Origin: Streptomyces roseoverticillatus
GTDB taxonomy: Bacteria; Actinomycetota; Actinomycetes; Streptomycetales; Streptomycetaceae
NCBI RefSeq assembly: GCF_000719265.1
Contig: NZ_JOFL01000008.1
Span: 218,412 to 282,411 of the forward strand
Direction of reading: 5' to 3'
DNA length: 64,000 nt
The position numbers were made by a program, and so were the translations under genes. Shown here in pieces: positions 10,001-18,244 of this stretch. Positions within the stretch are counted from its first letter, which is position 1; every line of letters begins with the position of its first letter. The notes under the pieces are model-generated. The model was not told where the DNA came from. It made no database searches and saw only the letters and a program-made list of their open reading frames with translations.

Positions 10001-10814
10001 AGAAGTTCAGCGTCTCGGCCTTCTTGATGGCCGCGACCACCAGCTGCCGGTCGCCGTTCGGCTTGACCAGGTCGATCGCCAGGCCGAGGTTGACGTGCTC
10101 GGGCTTGACGAGGGTCGGCTTGCCGTCCTTCTCCGTGAAGGAGTAGTTCATCGACGGCATGAGCTTCAGCGCCTGCACCATGGCGAAGCCGATGAGGTGC
10201 GTGAAGGAGACCTTGCCGCCGCGGGCGCGCTTGAGGTGATTGTTGATCACGATGCGCTGGTCGAACAGCAGCTTCACCGGGACGGCGCGGACGGACGTGG
10301 CCGTCGGCAGCTCCAGGGAGGCGTTCATGTTCTTCGCGACGGCGGCCGAGGGGCCACGGAGCGTGACGTACTCGGGACCGGCGGGGGCCTCGGTCGCGGG
10401 GGCGGCCTTGGCGGCAGCAGCCACCGGCTTGGCGGGCGCGGCCGCGGCAGGCTTGGCCGGGGCGGCCGCGGGCTTCGCCGCGGGCGCGGCGGGCGCCGCC
10501 GGGGCCGGAGCGGCAGCGGCGGGCTGCGCGGGGGCGGCCGGGGCCGGAGCGGCCTGCGGGGCGGCGGGCGCGGCCGGGGCCTGCGCGGCACCGCCTGCGG
10601 TCACCGGCTGCCCCGGCGGAGCCGCCGCCGTGCCCGGCTTGTAGTCGGCGAAGAAGTCCCACCAGGCTCGGTCGACCGAGTTCGGGTCCTGGAGGTACTG
10701 CTGGTAGATCTCGTCGACGAGCCACTCATTGGGACCGAACACGTCGGCAGGGCTCTTGCCCTGCCCGTCTTGGTCGGTCGAGATGCTCGAGGTGTTGGGG
10801 GACTGTGGCGACAC
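7014..10814 (-). CDS. kgd: Multifunctional 2-oxoglutarate metabolism enzyme (2-oxoglutarate dehydrogenase E1 fused to E2-like domain)
   Basis: This enzyme of about 1266 residues works in the TCA cycle. It decarboxylates 2-oxoglutarate with thiamine diphosphate and can act as the E1/E2 component of 2-oxoglutarate dehydrogenase. It starts with the E1 N-terminal helix ([19 protein letters not shown]), followed by a long Ala/Pro linker and an acyltransferase-like domain ending in [14 protein letters not shown]. The rest is the E1 core with [28 protein letters not shown] and the transketolase C-terminus. In this actinobacterial form the E2 motif DHRxxDG is replaced by DHRVIQG and there is no lipoyl domain. 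A GTG at 10814 ([10 protein letters not shown]) was taken as start; the frame is open to 10967. Confidence 0.93.
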   Translation of the reverse strand: MSPQSPNTSSISTDQDGQGKSPADVFGPNEWLVDEIYQQYLQDPNSVDRAWWDFFADYKPGTAAAPPGQPVTAGGAAQAPAAPAAPQAAPAPAAPAQPAAAAPAPAAPAAPAAKPAAAPAKPAAAAPAKPVAAAAKAAPATEAPAGPEYVTLRGPSAAVAKNMNASLELPTATSVRAVPVKLLFDQRIVINNHLKRARGGKVSFTHLIGFAMVQALKLMPSMNYSFTEKDGKPTLVKPEHVNLGLAIDLVKPNGDRQLVVAAIKKAETLNFFEFWQAYEDIVRRARVGKLTMDDFTGVTASLTNPGGIGTVHSVPRLMPGQGLILGVGAMDYPAEFQGTSQDTLNKMGISKVMTLTSTYDHRVIQGAASGEFLRIMSQLLLGENGFYDEIFEALRIPYEPVRWLKDIDASHDDDVTKAARVFELIHSYRVRGHVMADTDPLEYRQRKHPDLDITEHGLTLWDLEREFAVGGFAGKSMMKLRDILGVLRDSYCRTTGIEFMHIQDPKQRKWIQDRVERGHSKPEREEQLRILRRLNAAEAFETFLQTKYVGQKRFSLEGGESVIPLLDSVLDAAAEARLDEVVIGMAHRGRLNVLANIVGKSYAQIFREFEGNLDPKSMHGSGDVKYHLGAEGTFTGLDGEQIKVSLAANPSHLETVDPVVEGIARAKQDIIGKAGTDFTVLPVQLHGDAAFAGQGVVAETLNMSQLRGYRTGGTVHIVINNQVGFTAPPESSRSSMYCTDVARMIEAPIFHVNGDDPEAVVRVARLAFEFRQAFNKDVVIDLICYRRRGHNESDNPSFTQPLMYDLIDKKRSVRKLYTESLIGRGDITLEEAEQALQDYQGQLEKVFVEVRDADAATAPAAVPAPQSGFPVAVNTAISQEVLKRIAESQVTTPENVTVHPRLVPQLQRRAASLEDGTIDWGMGETLAFGSLLMEGTPVRLAGQDSRRGTFGQRHAVLVDRETGEDYTPLLYLSDDQARFNVYDSLLSEYAAMGFEYGYSLARPDALVLWEAQFGDFVNGAQSIVDEFISSSEQKWNQTSGVTLLLPHGYEGQGPDHSSARVERFLQLCAQNNMTVAMPTLPSNYFHLLRWQVHNPHHKPLIVFTPKSMLRLKAAASKAEEFTSGQFRPVIGDDTVAAADVRKVVFCSGKVYYDLAAERAKRGANDTAIVRIERLYPLPGEELQAEIAKFPNAEKYIWAQEEPANQGAWPFIALNLIDHLDLAVGADVPARERLRRISRPHSSSPAVGSAKRHQAEQQTLLNEVFDA

Positions 10815-11054
10815 GGCGGTAACCGCCCTCTTCCGCTTCACAAGGTGATGGACAGCGGGAATAAAGGCTACGCCTGTCTGCACGGTTGATGCAGGCCACC
10901 CGGGCAAGCAGTCGCGCAAGTCACATTTGCTCGGGGGTTTCGGGGCATGACTTGGCGGGAAACACACGGGGTTCTGCCGGCCCCGGGCGCATCAGGGTTC
11001 GCTCAAGCGCGCCCCACACTCCCTCGAATGTGTGCCTCCGCCATCGACCATACG

Positions 11055-12200
11055 TCAACACTGATCGCGAGGTCCGCCCGGAAGAGTGACTTGGATGCGG
11101 CACCCGTGCGGGGATTCGGCCACCCCGATGGACCCCCCGTGCAGATCCACCGCCCAGCGCGCGATCGCCAGGCCCAGACCCGTACCGCCGTCGGTGCCCG
11201 GGCCCTGCTGGCCCGAGCCGCCCCGGTTGAACCGCTCGAAGACCCGGTGCCGCTCCGCCTCGGGGATGCCCGGGCCCTCGTCCAGCACCTCCAGCGCCAG
11301 CGACTGCGGCCCCTCGCCCCGCCGCGCCCGCACCGTGACCCGCCCGTGCGGGGGGCTGTGCTTGACGGCGTTGTCCACGAGGTTCGCCACCACCTGGTGC
11401 AGCCGCTCCGCGTCCGCGTGGGCCGTCAGCTCCGGCGGGGCCACGTCCAGGTGCAGGTGCACGTCCTTACGGGCGTGCGGAGACGAGCTGGAACCGTTGG
11501 CCATGCTCGCCTCCTTCAGGATGCCCGCCAGGTACGGCCACACCTCGAAGCGGCGCGCGTGCAGCGGTACGACCCCGTTGTCCAGCCGGGACAGGTCCAG
11601 CAGCTGCTCCACCAGCCGGCCGAGCCGCTCCGTCTGGCGCAGCGCCGTCCGCATCGTCTCCGGATCCGCGGCCGACACGCCGTCCACCACGTTCTCCAGC
11701 ACCGCCCGCAGGCCCGCGATCGGGGTCCGCAGCTCGTGCGAGACGTTGGCGACGAGCTCCTTGCGGTGGGTGTCCACCGCCTCCAGGTCGGCCGCCATGC
11801 GGTTGAACGCGTTCGCCAGGTGCCCGAACTCGTCCCGCCGCCCGGCGCCCACCCGGCGCGTGTAGTCACCCTGCGCCATGGCGCGCGTGACCTCGGTCAT
11901 CTCGTCCAGCGGCGCGGTCAGGCCCTGCGCGACGAACTGCGTTATGAGCAGCGAGGCGATGATCGAGAAGACGGTGATCACCCGGAGCTCGGTCGCCGAC
12001 CGGATCGCGACGAACACCAGGAAGGTCGTTATCACCACCGAGCCGATGACCAGGGCGCCCAGCGCCGCCTTCACCGACCGGTAGGGGTCCAGCGGCCGCA
12101 GCGCCTCCCAGACCCGCCCGCCGAGGCCCGCCACCGGGATGCCGACGCCCCTGCGGCGCTCGGCGCCGCCGCCCCGCGGGCCGGCCGTGCCGCCGGTCAT
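11055..12200 (-). CDS. Two-component sensor histidine kinase
   Basis: The 381-residue membrane kinase has a hydrophobic segment at about 44-66 and another at about 73-95, a HAMP domain (LTAPLDEMTEVTRAMAQGDY), a phospho-acceptor His155 in VSHELRTP, and an ATPase domain with N box NLVDNAVKHSP, DEGPGIP and GTGLGLAIARW. The extracytoplasmic loop is very short, so it may sense membrane state or an intracellular cue. It follows its response regulator by 48 bases. The same two-component pair lies between kgd and lon in other Streptomyces, so the locus order is conserved. Confidence 0.92.
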   Translation of the reverse strand: MTGGTAGPRGGGAERRRGVGIPVAGLGGRVWEALRPLDPYRSVKAALGALVIGSVVITTFLVFVAIRSATELRVITVFSIIASLLITQFVAQGLTAPLDEMTEVTRAMAQGDYTRRVGAGRRDEFGHLANAFNRMAADLEAVDTHRKELVANVSHELRTPIAGLRAVLENVVDGVSAADPETMRTALRQTERLGRLVEQLLDLSRLDNGVVPLHARRFEVWPYLAGILKEASMANGSSSSPHARKDVHLHLDVAPPELTAHADAERLHQVVANLVDNAVKHSPPHGRVTVRARRGEGPQSLALEVLDEGPGIPEAERHRVFERFNRGGSGQQGPGTDGGTGLGLAIARWAVDLHGGSIGVAESPHGCRIQVTLPGGPRDQC

Positions 12201-12248
12201 CCCGCGCTGCCCGTCACTGCCGCGCTGCCCGTCATATCGTGCCGCCGG

Positions 12249-12986
12249 TCATGCCGCCGGGGTCTCCAGCGCGTAGCCCACGCCGTGCACCGTACGGATC
12301 CGCTCCGCGCCGATCTTCCGGCGGAGCGCCTTGATGTGGCTGTCGACCGTACGGGTGCCCGAGGCGTCCGCCCAGTCCCACACCTCCGCCAGCAGCTGCT
12401 CGCGGGAGAGGACGGCGCGCGGCGTGTTCGCCAGGCACACCAGCAGGTCGAACTCGGTCGGCGTCAGGTGCACGTCCGCGCCTCTGACCCGGACCCGCCG
12501 CTGTGCGTGGTCGATCTCCAGCTCGCCCAGCCGCAGGATGCCGCTGCGCGGGGTGTGCGCCGCCAGTGCCGCCCGCTCCACGCGCCGCAGCAGCACGTGC
12601 ACCCGGGCCGCCAGCTCGCGCATCGAGAACGGCTTGGTCATGTAGTCGTCAGCGCCGACGCCCAGGCCCACCAGCATGTCCGTCTCGTCGTCACGCGCCG
12701 TGAGCATCAGGACGGGCACCGGCCGCTGCGCCTGCACCCGCCGGCACACCTCCAGGCCGTCGAAGCCCGGCAGCATCACGTCGAGCACCAGCAGGTCGGG
12801 CTGCCACGCCTCGGCGGTGTCGACGGCCGCCGGGCCGTCGCCCGCGGTGCGGACCTGGAAGCCCTCGGCCCGCAGCCGGGCCGCGATGGCGTCCACGATG
12901 GTCCGGTCGTCCTCGACCACCAGCACCCGGCGCTGCGCCCCGGCGGACGCGGCGGCACCATTCGGGCCGATGTGTGTCTGCTCCAT
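12249..12986 (-). CDS. OmpR/PhoB-type response regulator
   Basis: The 245-residue protein has a receiver domain (acidic pair EDD near 26, phospho-acceptor Asp69 in VLDVMLPG, Lys in MTKPFSMRELA) and a C-terminal winged helix (LTPTEFDLLVCLA, RTVDSHIKALRRKIG, IRTVHGVGYAL). Start set at the ATG at 12986 (MEQTHIGPNG). The longer frame to 13346 is not protein-like and overlaps the neighbour. It is the partner of the kinase just downstream. Target genes are not apparent. Confidence 0.93.
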   Translation of the reverse strand: MEQTHIGPNGAAASAGAQRRVLVVEDDRTIVDAIAARLRAEGFQVRTAGDGPAAVDTAEAWQPDLLVLDVMLPGFDGLEVCRRVQAQRPVPVLMLTARDDETDMLVGLGVGADDYMTKPFSMRELAARVHVLLRRVERAALAAHTPRSGILRLGELEIDHAQRRVRVRGADVHLTPTEFDLLVCLANTPRAVLSREQLLAEVWDWADASGTRTVDSHIKALRRKIGAERIRTVHGVGYALETPAA

Positions 12987-13093
12987 GCGCGCCCCGCCCC
13001 TAGCGTCTTCCGTCGCGTCGTTCCTTGCCGGCTTCGGCAGCTCCGGCTTCGGCAGCTGTGGCAAGCAGGGTACGGGCACGTGGAGGGCGACGG

Positions 13094-13816
13094 CTACGCG
13101 GCACGTTGCCCGAGGTGCACTACGTCCGGTACGCCCCGGGCAACCGCGATCTCTTCGGTCCGTACCCCTTCGAAACCGGCATTCCGGAGGGCTTGCCCGA
13201 ACCGGGCGGACGGCCGGGCCGACCACACGGCGAGCACACCGCCGGGCGCCAGGCGCTCCCGGCAGGCGGCGAGACCGGCGGGCGAGTACAGGCTGTCGTT
13301 GCTCTCCGTGACCGTCCAGTCGGGGCCGTTGTCGATGTCCAGGCACAGCGCGTCGTAGTGGACAGGGGCCGTGCGGACGTGGCCGAGGAGGTCGTCCTCC
13401 ACGATCTCCGCGCGGGGATCGGCCAGCGCCCGGGCCGAGATCCCGCCGAGCGGCCCCGCCCGGTGCCAGCCGATCACCGCGGGCTCCCGCTCCACGACCG
13501 TGATCCGGCCCCAGCGGGGCTCCTCCGAGGCCCGCGCGAGCGAGAAGCCGACGCCCAGCCCGCCGATGAGGACGGCGGGCTCCGCGCGGTCCGCGGGGAG
13601 CGCGGCCAGCGCCGCGTCCACGAGCAGCCGCTCCGAGCGCCCGTCGGAGGTGTCCATCAGGAAGCAGCCGTTCGCGATGATCTCGTGGACGGCGTCGTCC
13701 CCCGTGCCCCGGCGGCGCAGGACCACCTCTCCGTACGGGCCGTCGCGGCGGTCCAGAGTGACGGGCCGGTCATGGGCGCCGGGCGTGTCGTACGGGTCGC
13801 GCTGGAGGGTGGTCAC
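13094..13816 (-). CDS. Spermidine-synthase-like methyltransferase-fold protein
   Basis: This 240-residue protein of the polyamine aminopropyltransferase superfamily keeps the Rossmann motif AVLIGGLGVGFSLA, the acidic strand end ITVVEREPAVIGWH and the DALCLDIDNGPDW catalytic-strand region. A short N-terminal beta domain precedes these (DGPYGEVVLRRRG). It lacks an obvious GGGDG motif, so true spermidine synthase activity is uncertain. GTG start with GGAGG six bases before it. It is divergent from the rhomboid-like gene and upstream of the two-component genes on the same strand. Confidence 0.8.
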   Translation of the reverse strand: MTTLQRDPYDTPGAHDRPVTLDRRDGPYGEVVLRRRGTGDDAVHEIIANGCFLMDTSDGRSERLLVDAALAALPADRAEPAVLIGGLGVGFSLARASEEPRWGRITVVEREPAVIGWHRAGPLGGISARALADPRAEIVEDDLLGHVRTAPVHYDALCLDIDNGPDWTVTESNDSLYSPAGLAACRERLAPGGVLAVWSARPSARFGQALRNAGFEGVRTEEIAVARGVPDVVHLGQRAA

Positions 13817-14009
13817 AAGGTGCCTCCGTGTCGGTCGGTACTCGGCGGACGCGGCAGGCGGATGTGAGGTTGACGGGCGTGACCGGAGTCACGAGCTTCG
13901 CTTGATTCCCTGCCCTCGATGGACCTTAATCTCGGAGGGGGCGCGAGCGGGATCGCTTTTCACCCCGCCGGGTGCCGGTACGGACCTCGCGAGGAAGGGG
14001 CTTGGCCGA

Positions 14010-14972
14010 GTGAACGAGGTGGACTCCGACGGCATGTCCCTGCGGCGCCCGCGGCGCGGCCACGAGGCACTTCGGCCGGGCCGGCTGCTCCGCGCCCTGC
14101 CCACCCCCCACGGCACGCCGTTCACGTTCGCTTACGCGCTGGTCCTGCTCGCCACCGCGATCTACACGGACTACGGCGACGAGGCCACCGTCAACCAGCT
14201 CCTGCGCGAGTCCAGCACCGACGCCGCGCACCTGGCCGAACAGCCCCTCGTCGTCCTGGTGGCCAGCGCCCTGTGGATAGCCGGCGGCCTGTACTCGCTG
14301 TACGGGATCCTCTTCGTCCTCGTCGTCTCCGCCCTGGAGCGCCGGACCGGCGGGGCCCGCACCGCCGGCGTCTTCCTCCTCGGCCACGTCCTGGCCACGC
14401 TCGCCACCGAGCTGCCCGTCGCGGGCGCCGTGGCCGCCGGGCGGCTGCCCGAGGCCTCCCTGCACCGCCTCGACTACGGCATCAGCTTCGGCGTGATGGC
14501 CTGCATAGGCGCGCTCGCCGGGCTGCTGGGACCGCGCGCCAAGTGGACCGTCCTCGGCCTCGCCTTCCTCATGTGCGCCCAGGACCTCGTCGAGTTCGCC
14601 GACCCCCTCGCGAGCTGGGGCCACCCCATAGCCCTGCTGACGGGCATGGCGTGCTGGGGGCTGCTGCGCGATAGGGGGCCGGCGACCGGGGGCGCGTCCG
14701 CGCCGGCGGCCGGGGCCGGGTCAGCGGCCGGCGCCGCGGGCCGGGCCGGGAGCGGTGCCGTCCCAAGCCCACTCGGTGCGCCGCTGGAGGGCGGCCGGGC
14801 GGGTGCACCACAGCAGCGTCTCGGCGGGGCCGCGGTCGGCCGGGGCGTCCGGGAAGAGACGCTCCAGCGCGGGTGCGCGCAGTGCGCCGGGCAGGAAGTG
14901 CCCGTCCAGGCCGTCGCCCAGGCTCGCCAGGGTCTCCCGGTGCTCGGCGAGGCCTGCGAGGAGCCGCTGTAG
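14010..14972 (+). CDS. Rhomboid-like integral membrane protein
   Basis: The protein has about five to six hydrophobic helices, from PFTFAYALVLLATAIYTDY through FVLVVSALERRTGG, VFLLGHVLATLATEL, ISFGVMACIGALAGLLG and VLGLAFLMCAQDLVEF to IALLTGMACWGLL. This matches the rhomboid-like family of actinobacteria. A serine-histidine protease dyad is not evident, so it may not be a protease. GTG start chosen for GAGGAAGGGG nine bases upstream. Helices end near base 14670, and the remaining 100 residues are low-complexity Ala/Gly/Arg that run over a decayed gene on the other strand. The natural stop may have been lost. Confidence 0.72.
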   Translation: MNEVDSDGMSLRRPRRGHEALRPGRLLRALPTPHGTPFTFAYALVLLATAIYTDYGDEATVNQLLRESSTDAAHLAEQPLVVLVASALWIAGGLYSLYGILFVLVVSALERRTGGARTAGVFLLGHVLATLATELPVAGAVAAGRLPEASLHRLDYGISFGVMACIGALAGLLGPRAKWTVLGLAFLMCAQDLVEFADPLASWGHPIALLTGMACWGLLRDRGPATGGASAPAAGAGSAAGAAGRAGSGAVPSPLGAPLEGGRAGAPQQRLGGAAVGRGVREETLQRGCAQCAGQEVPVQAVAQARQGLPVLGEACEEPL

Positions 14973-15115
14973 AGCAGCATGATCGCGGCATTGCCGATGC
15001 CGGGTGGCCGTCGGCATGATCGCGCCGTCCAGGTAGCCGATGCCGCGCCCGGCGGCCCAGGAGGCGCTCTCGCGGGTCTGCTCGGGGGCGCCGGAGGTGA
15101 GGGTGACGGCCGGGT
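14880..15115 (-). pseudogene. Frameshifted remnant of a 6PGDH/imine-reductase-like NAD(P)-dependent oxidoreductase
   Basis: Read on the minus strand, one frame gives VTLTSGAPEQTRESASWAAG and GIGYLDGAIM. A second gives PPGIGNAAIMLLYSGSSQA, and the first resumes with LAEHRETLASLGDG. These blocks occur in this order in imine-reductase / 3-hydroxyisobutyrate-dehydrogenase-like proteins. At least two frameshifts and the lack of the N-terminal Rossmann part show a dead fragment. The unrelated C-terminal run to 14721 (ERLFPDAPADRGPAETLLWC) may belong to another lost gene. Confidence 0.55.
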
Positions 15116-15186
15116 CCGCCCCGGGACTACGGCACCCGATCGCTCACAGCGAACGCGGGGCGGGGAACATCCACGGCGCGACAGGC

Positions 15187-15207
15187 ATTGAGTCGGCATA
15201 GCTCAAC
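15187..15207. promoter_or_regulatory. HAIR-like HspR operator in the lon promoter region
   Basis: ATTGAGT-N7-GCTCAAC lies 22 bases before the lon start and matches the HspR-associated inverted repeat consensus CTTGAGT-N7-ACTCAAG at 11 of 14 positions. In Streptomyces, lon is a known HspR regulon member, so heat-shock repression is the expected role. Confidence 0.78.
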
Positions 15208-15228
15208 TTGCCTGCCTAAGGGGAGATC

Positions 15229-17631
15229 ATGGCTTCGATGTCCGCACCGCTCACCCTGCCCGTGCTGCCCCTCGATGACGAGGTCGTCCTGCCCGGCATG
15301 GTGGTGCCCCTCGACCTGTCCGACGCCGACGTGCGGGCCGCGGTCGAGGCCGCTCAGGCCGCCGCGCGGGGCGGCGGCGGCAAGCCGCTGGTGCTGCTCG
15401 TGCCGCGCGTCGACGGGACGTACGCGGGCGCCGGCACCCTCGGCAGTGTCGAGCAAGTGGGCCGGCTCTCCGGCAGCGGCGATCCCGGCGCGCTCGTCCG
15501 CGGCGTCCGCCGCGTGCGCATCGGCGCCGGGACGACCGGCCCCGGGGCCGCGCTGTGGGTCGAGGGCACCCCCATGGAGGAGATCGTTCCGGACCCCCTC
15601 CCCGGCGCCGTCGCCGAGCTCGCGAAGGAGTACAAGGCGCTCGCCACCAGCTGGCTCCGCAAGCGCGGCGCCTGGCAGGTCGTCGACCGCGTCCAGCAGA
15701 TCGACGACGTGGGCCAGCTCGCCGACAACTCCGGCTACTCGCCCTTCCTCACCGTCCAGCAGCGCGTCGAGCTCCTGGAGACCGCCGACCCGGTGGCCCG
15801 GCTGAAGCTCGCCGTCGGGTGGCTGAGCGAGCACCTCGCCGAGCAGGACGTCGCCGAGACCATCGCCAAGGACGTCCAGGAAGGCGTCGAGAAGCAGCAG
15901 CGCGAGTTCCTGCTGCGCCGCCAGCTGGAGGCCGTCCGCAAGGAGCTCGCCGAGCTCAACGGCGACCCGGAGGACGAGTCCGGCGACTACCGCGCCCGCG
16001 TCGAGGCCGCCGGCCTCCCCGAGAAGGTCCGCGAGGCGGCCCTGAAGGAGGTCGGCAAGCTGGAGCGCTCCTCCGACCAGAGCCCCGAGGGCGGCTGGAT
16101 CCGCACCTGGCTGGACACCGTCCTGGAACTGCCCTGGAACGAGCGCACGGAGGACGTGTACGACATCCCCGGCGCGAAGGCCGTCCTCGACGCGGACCAC
16201 GCGGGCCTGGAGGACGTCAAGGAACGGATCACCGAGTACCTGGCGGTGCGCAAGCGGCGCACCGACCGCGGGCTGGGCGTGGTGGGAGGGCGCCGCGGGG
16301 GCGCGGTGCTCGCGCTCGTCGGCCCGCCCGGCGTGGGCAAGACCAGCCTCGGTGAGAGCGTCGCCCGCGCCATGGGCCGGAAGTTCGTGCGCGTCGCCCT
16401 CGGCGGCGTCCGCGACGAGGCCGAGGTCCGCGGCCACCGCCGTACGTACGTGGGTGCGCTGCCCGGCCGCATCGTGCGGGCGGTCAAGGAGGCCGGCTCC
16501 ATGAACCCGGTCGTGCTCCTCGACGAGATCGACAAGGTCGGCTCCGACTTCCGCGGCGACCCCGCCGCGGCCCTCCTGGAGGTCCTCGACCCGGCCCAGA
16601 ACCACACCTTCCGTGACCACTACCTGGAGGTCGAACTCGACCTGTCGGACGTCGTCTTCCTCGCGACGGCCAACGTCCTGGAGGCCATCCCCGAGGCCCT
16701 CCTGGACCGTATGGAGCTCGTCCGTCTCGACGGCTACACCGAGGACGAGAAGGTCGTTATCGCCCGCGACCACCTGCTGCCCCGGCAACTGGACCGGGCA
16801 GGCCTCGCGCCCGGCGAGGTCGTGATCGAGGACGAGGCGCTGCGCCGCCTCGCCGGCGAGTACACGCGCGAGGCCGGCGTGCGGAACCTGGAGCGCGCCG
16901 TGGCCCGGCTGCTCCGCAAGGTCGCGGCCAAGCACGAACTGGGTGAGCAGGAGCTGCCGTTCGCCATCGGCGCGGAGCAGCTGCGCCCGCTGATCGGCCG
17001 GCCGCACCACACCCCGGAGTCCGCGCAGGACCCGGCCGAGCGGCGCACGGCCGTGCCCGGCGTCGCGACCGGCCTCGCGGTCACGGGCGCGGGCGGCGAC
17101 GTCCTCTTCGTCGAGGCGTCGCTGGCCGATCCGGAGACGGGCGGCGCGGGCCTGACCCTGACGGGCCAGCTGGGCGACGTGATGAAGGAGTCGGCGCAGA
17201 TCGCCCTGTCCTTCCTCCGCTCGCACGGCGCCGAACTGGAGCTGCCGGTGGGCGACTTCAAGGAGCGCGGCGTCCACCTGCACGTCCCGGCGGGCGCGAT
17301 CCCCAAGGACGGCCCGAGCGCGGGCGTCACGATGACGACGGCCCTGGCCTCCCTGCTCTCCGGCCGTCAGGTCCGCCCGGACGTGGCGATGACCGGCGAG
17401 GTCTCCCTGACGGGCCGCGTCCTGCCCATCGGCGGCGTCAAGCAGAAGCTGCTGGCGGCGCACCGCGCGGGCGTGACGACGGTGATCATCCCGAAGCGCA
17501 ACGAGCCGGACCTGGACGACGTGCCGGCCGAGGTGCTGGAGAAGCTCGACGTCCACCCGGTCTCCGACGTCCGCCAGGTGCTGGCGCTGGCCCTCCAGCC
17601 GGCCGAGGCGGAGGTGGCCGTGGCGGCGTAG
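15229..17631 (+). CDS. lon: ATP-dependent protease La (Lon)
   Basis: Cytoplasmic homo-oligomeric AAA+ serine protease of 800 residues that degrades damaged and regulatory proteins. It has an N-terminal substrate domain (LPVLPLDDEVVLPGMVVPL), Walker A GPPGVGKTS near residue 364, Walker B VVLLDEIDKV, the sensor region, and a C-terminal peptidase domain. The catalytic dyad is Ser697 in KDGPSAG and Lys740 in GGVKQKLL. Length is normal for bacterial LonA. ATG start with AAGGGGAG close upstream. Transcribed alone, under a HAIR-like site, and closed by a long hairpin shared with the convergent marR gene. Confidence 0.97.
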   Translation: MASMSAPLTLPVLPLDDEVVLPGMVVPLDLSDADVRAAVEAAQAAARGGGGKPLVLLVPRVDGTYAGAGTLGSVEQVGRLSGSGDPGALVRGVRRVRIGAGTTGPGAALWVEGTPMEEIVPDPLPGAVAELAKEYKALATSWLRKRGAWQVVDRVQQIDDVGQLADNSGYSPFLTVQQRVELLETADPVARLKLAVGWLSEHLAEQDVAETIAKDVQEGVEKQQREFLLRRQLEAVRKELAELNGDPEDESGDYRARVEAAGLPEKVREAALKEVGKLERSSDQSPEGGWIRTWLDTVLELPWNERTEDVYDIPGAKAVLDADHAGLEDVKERITEYLAVRKRRTDRGLGVVGGRRGGAVLALVGPPGVGKTSLGESVARAMGRKFVRVALGGVRDEAEVRGHRRTYVGALPGRIVRAVKEAGSMNPVVLLDEIDKVGSDFRGDPAAALLEVLDPAQNHTFRDHYLEVELDLSDVVFLATANVLEAIPEALLDRMELVRLDGYTEDEKVVIARDHLLPRQLDRAGLAPGEVVIEDEALRRLAGEYTREAGVRNLERAVARLLRKVAAKHELGEQELPFAIGAEQLRPLIGRPHHTPESAQDPAERRTAVPGVATGLAVTGAGGDVLFVEASLADPETGGAGLTLTGQLGDVMKESAQIALSFLRSHGAELELPVGDFKERGVHLHVPAGAIPKDGPSAGVTMTTALASLLSGRQVRPDVAMTGEVSLTGRVLPIGGVKQKLLAAHRAGVTTVIIPKRNEPDLDDVPAEVLEKLDVHPVSDVRQVLALALQPAEAEVAVAA

Positions 17632-17638
17632 CGACCGC

Positions 17639-17691
17639 AAACGGCGTGGGGCCCGTACCTCTTCACCAGAGGTATGGGCCCCACGCCGTTT
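17639..17691. terminator. Bidirectional terminator between lon and marR
   Basis: A 24-bp stem (AAACGGCGTGGGGCCCGTACC... with one mismatch) closes a five-base loop and lies between two convergent stops. The AAA/TTT flanks suit both directions. Confidence 0.85.
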
Positions 17692-17697
17692 TCCGGG

Positions 17698-18132
17698 TCA
17701 GTCGTGGCTGACGGCCTTGTCCAGCAGTCCGTGCAGGGCGTCCTGCTCCTGCGGGGACAGCCCCGCCAGCGGCGACTCCCGGGCGAGGAGCTCCATGAGC
17801 CGCTCCCTCAGGGCCGCGCCCTCGCCGGTCAGGACCAGCTGCTTGGCGCGGCGGTCCGTGGGGTGCGGGCGGCGCTCCAGGAGCCCGCGGCCCTCCAGCT
17901 TGTCGATGACGAAGGTCGCGTTGGAGGGCTCGCAGGCCATGCGGCCGGCGAGCTCGCGCATCGTCATCGGGCCGCTCAGCTCGCGCAGGGCCGTGGCCTG
18001 GGGCGCGGTGAGGTCCAGCGCGGCAGCGCGGTCGCGCACGTGGTCCGCGATCCGGCGGGCGAGGCCGTTCACCAGCCCGCAGAGCCGCCGCTCGGCGGTG
18101 ACGTGCGCTTCCGGGGTGCTCATGGGTGCCAT
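17698..18132 (-). CDS. MarR family transcriptional regulator
   Basis: Winged-helix repressor of about 144 residues: LTAPQATALRELSG, MTMRELAGRMACEPSNATFVIDKLEGRGLLERR, the wing HPTDRRAKQLVLT, and terminal dimer helices. The frame continues to 18186, but that stretch lies over the inverted-repeat operator, so a start at 18132 (MAPMSTPEAH) or 18123 is more likely. It is divergent from a metallo-beta-lactamase-fold hydrolase, which it probably represses together with itself. Confidence 0.88.
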   Translation of the reverse strand: MAPMSTPEAHVTAERRLCGLVNGLARRIADHVRDRAAALDLTAPQATALRELSGPMTMRELAGRMACEPSNATFVIDKLEGRGLLERRPHPTDRRAKQLVLTGEGAALRERLMELLARESPLAGLSPQEQDALHGLLDKAVSHD

Positions 18133-18170
18133 CGTAGCCAAGCGCAACCTCATCAAGTTATTAATGTCCG

Positions 18171-18189
18171 AGCTTGAATCATTCAAGCT
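18171..18189. promoter_or_regulatory. Perfect inverted repeat, probable MarR operator
   Basis: AGCTTGAAT-C-ATTCAAGCT is a perfect 9+1+9 palindrome in the gap between the divergent marR and hydrolase genes. A related half-site, AACTTGATG, lies about 20 bases to the left. Its size and position fit a MarR dimer site controlling both genes. Confidence 0.7.
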
Positions 18190-18244
18190 GTAAGTTTATT
18201 GTCGTTGATCAAGAATCCCTGCCGCACGAAGGACGGAACCACCC

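Noticed and set aside
6978..10889. 1303-residue open frame antisense to kgd
   Set aside because: It mirrors the real gene exactly, has Val/Arg/Leu-rich content typical for high-GC shadow frames, and no domain. kgd is unmistakable on the other strand.
15127..17640. 837-residue open frame antisense to lon
   Set aside because: Shadow frame of lon with low-complexity composition and no start signal.
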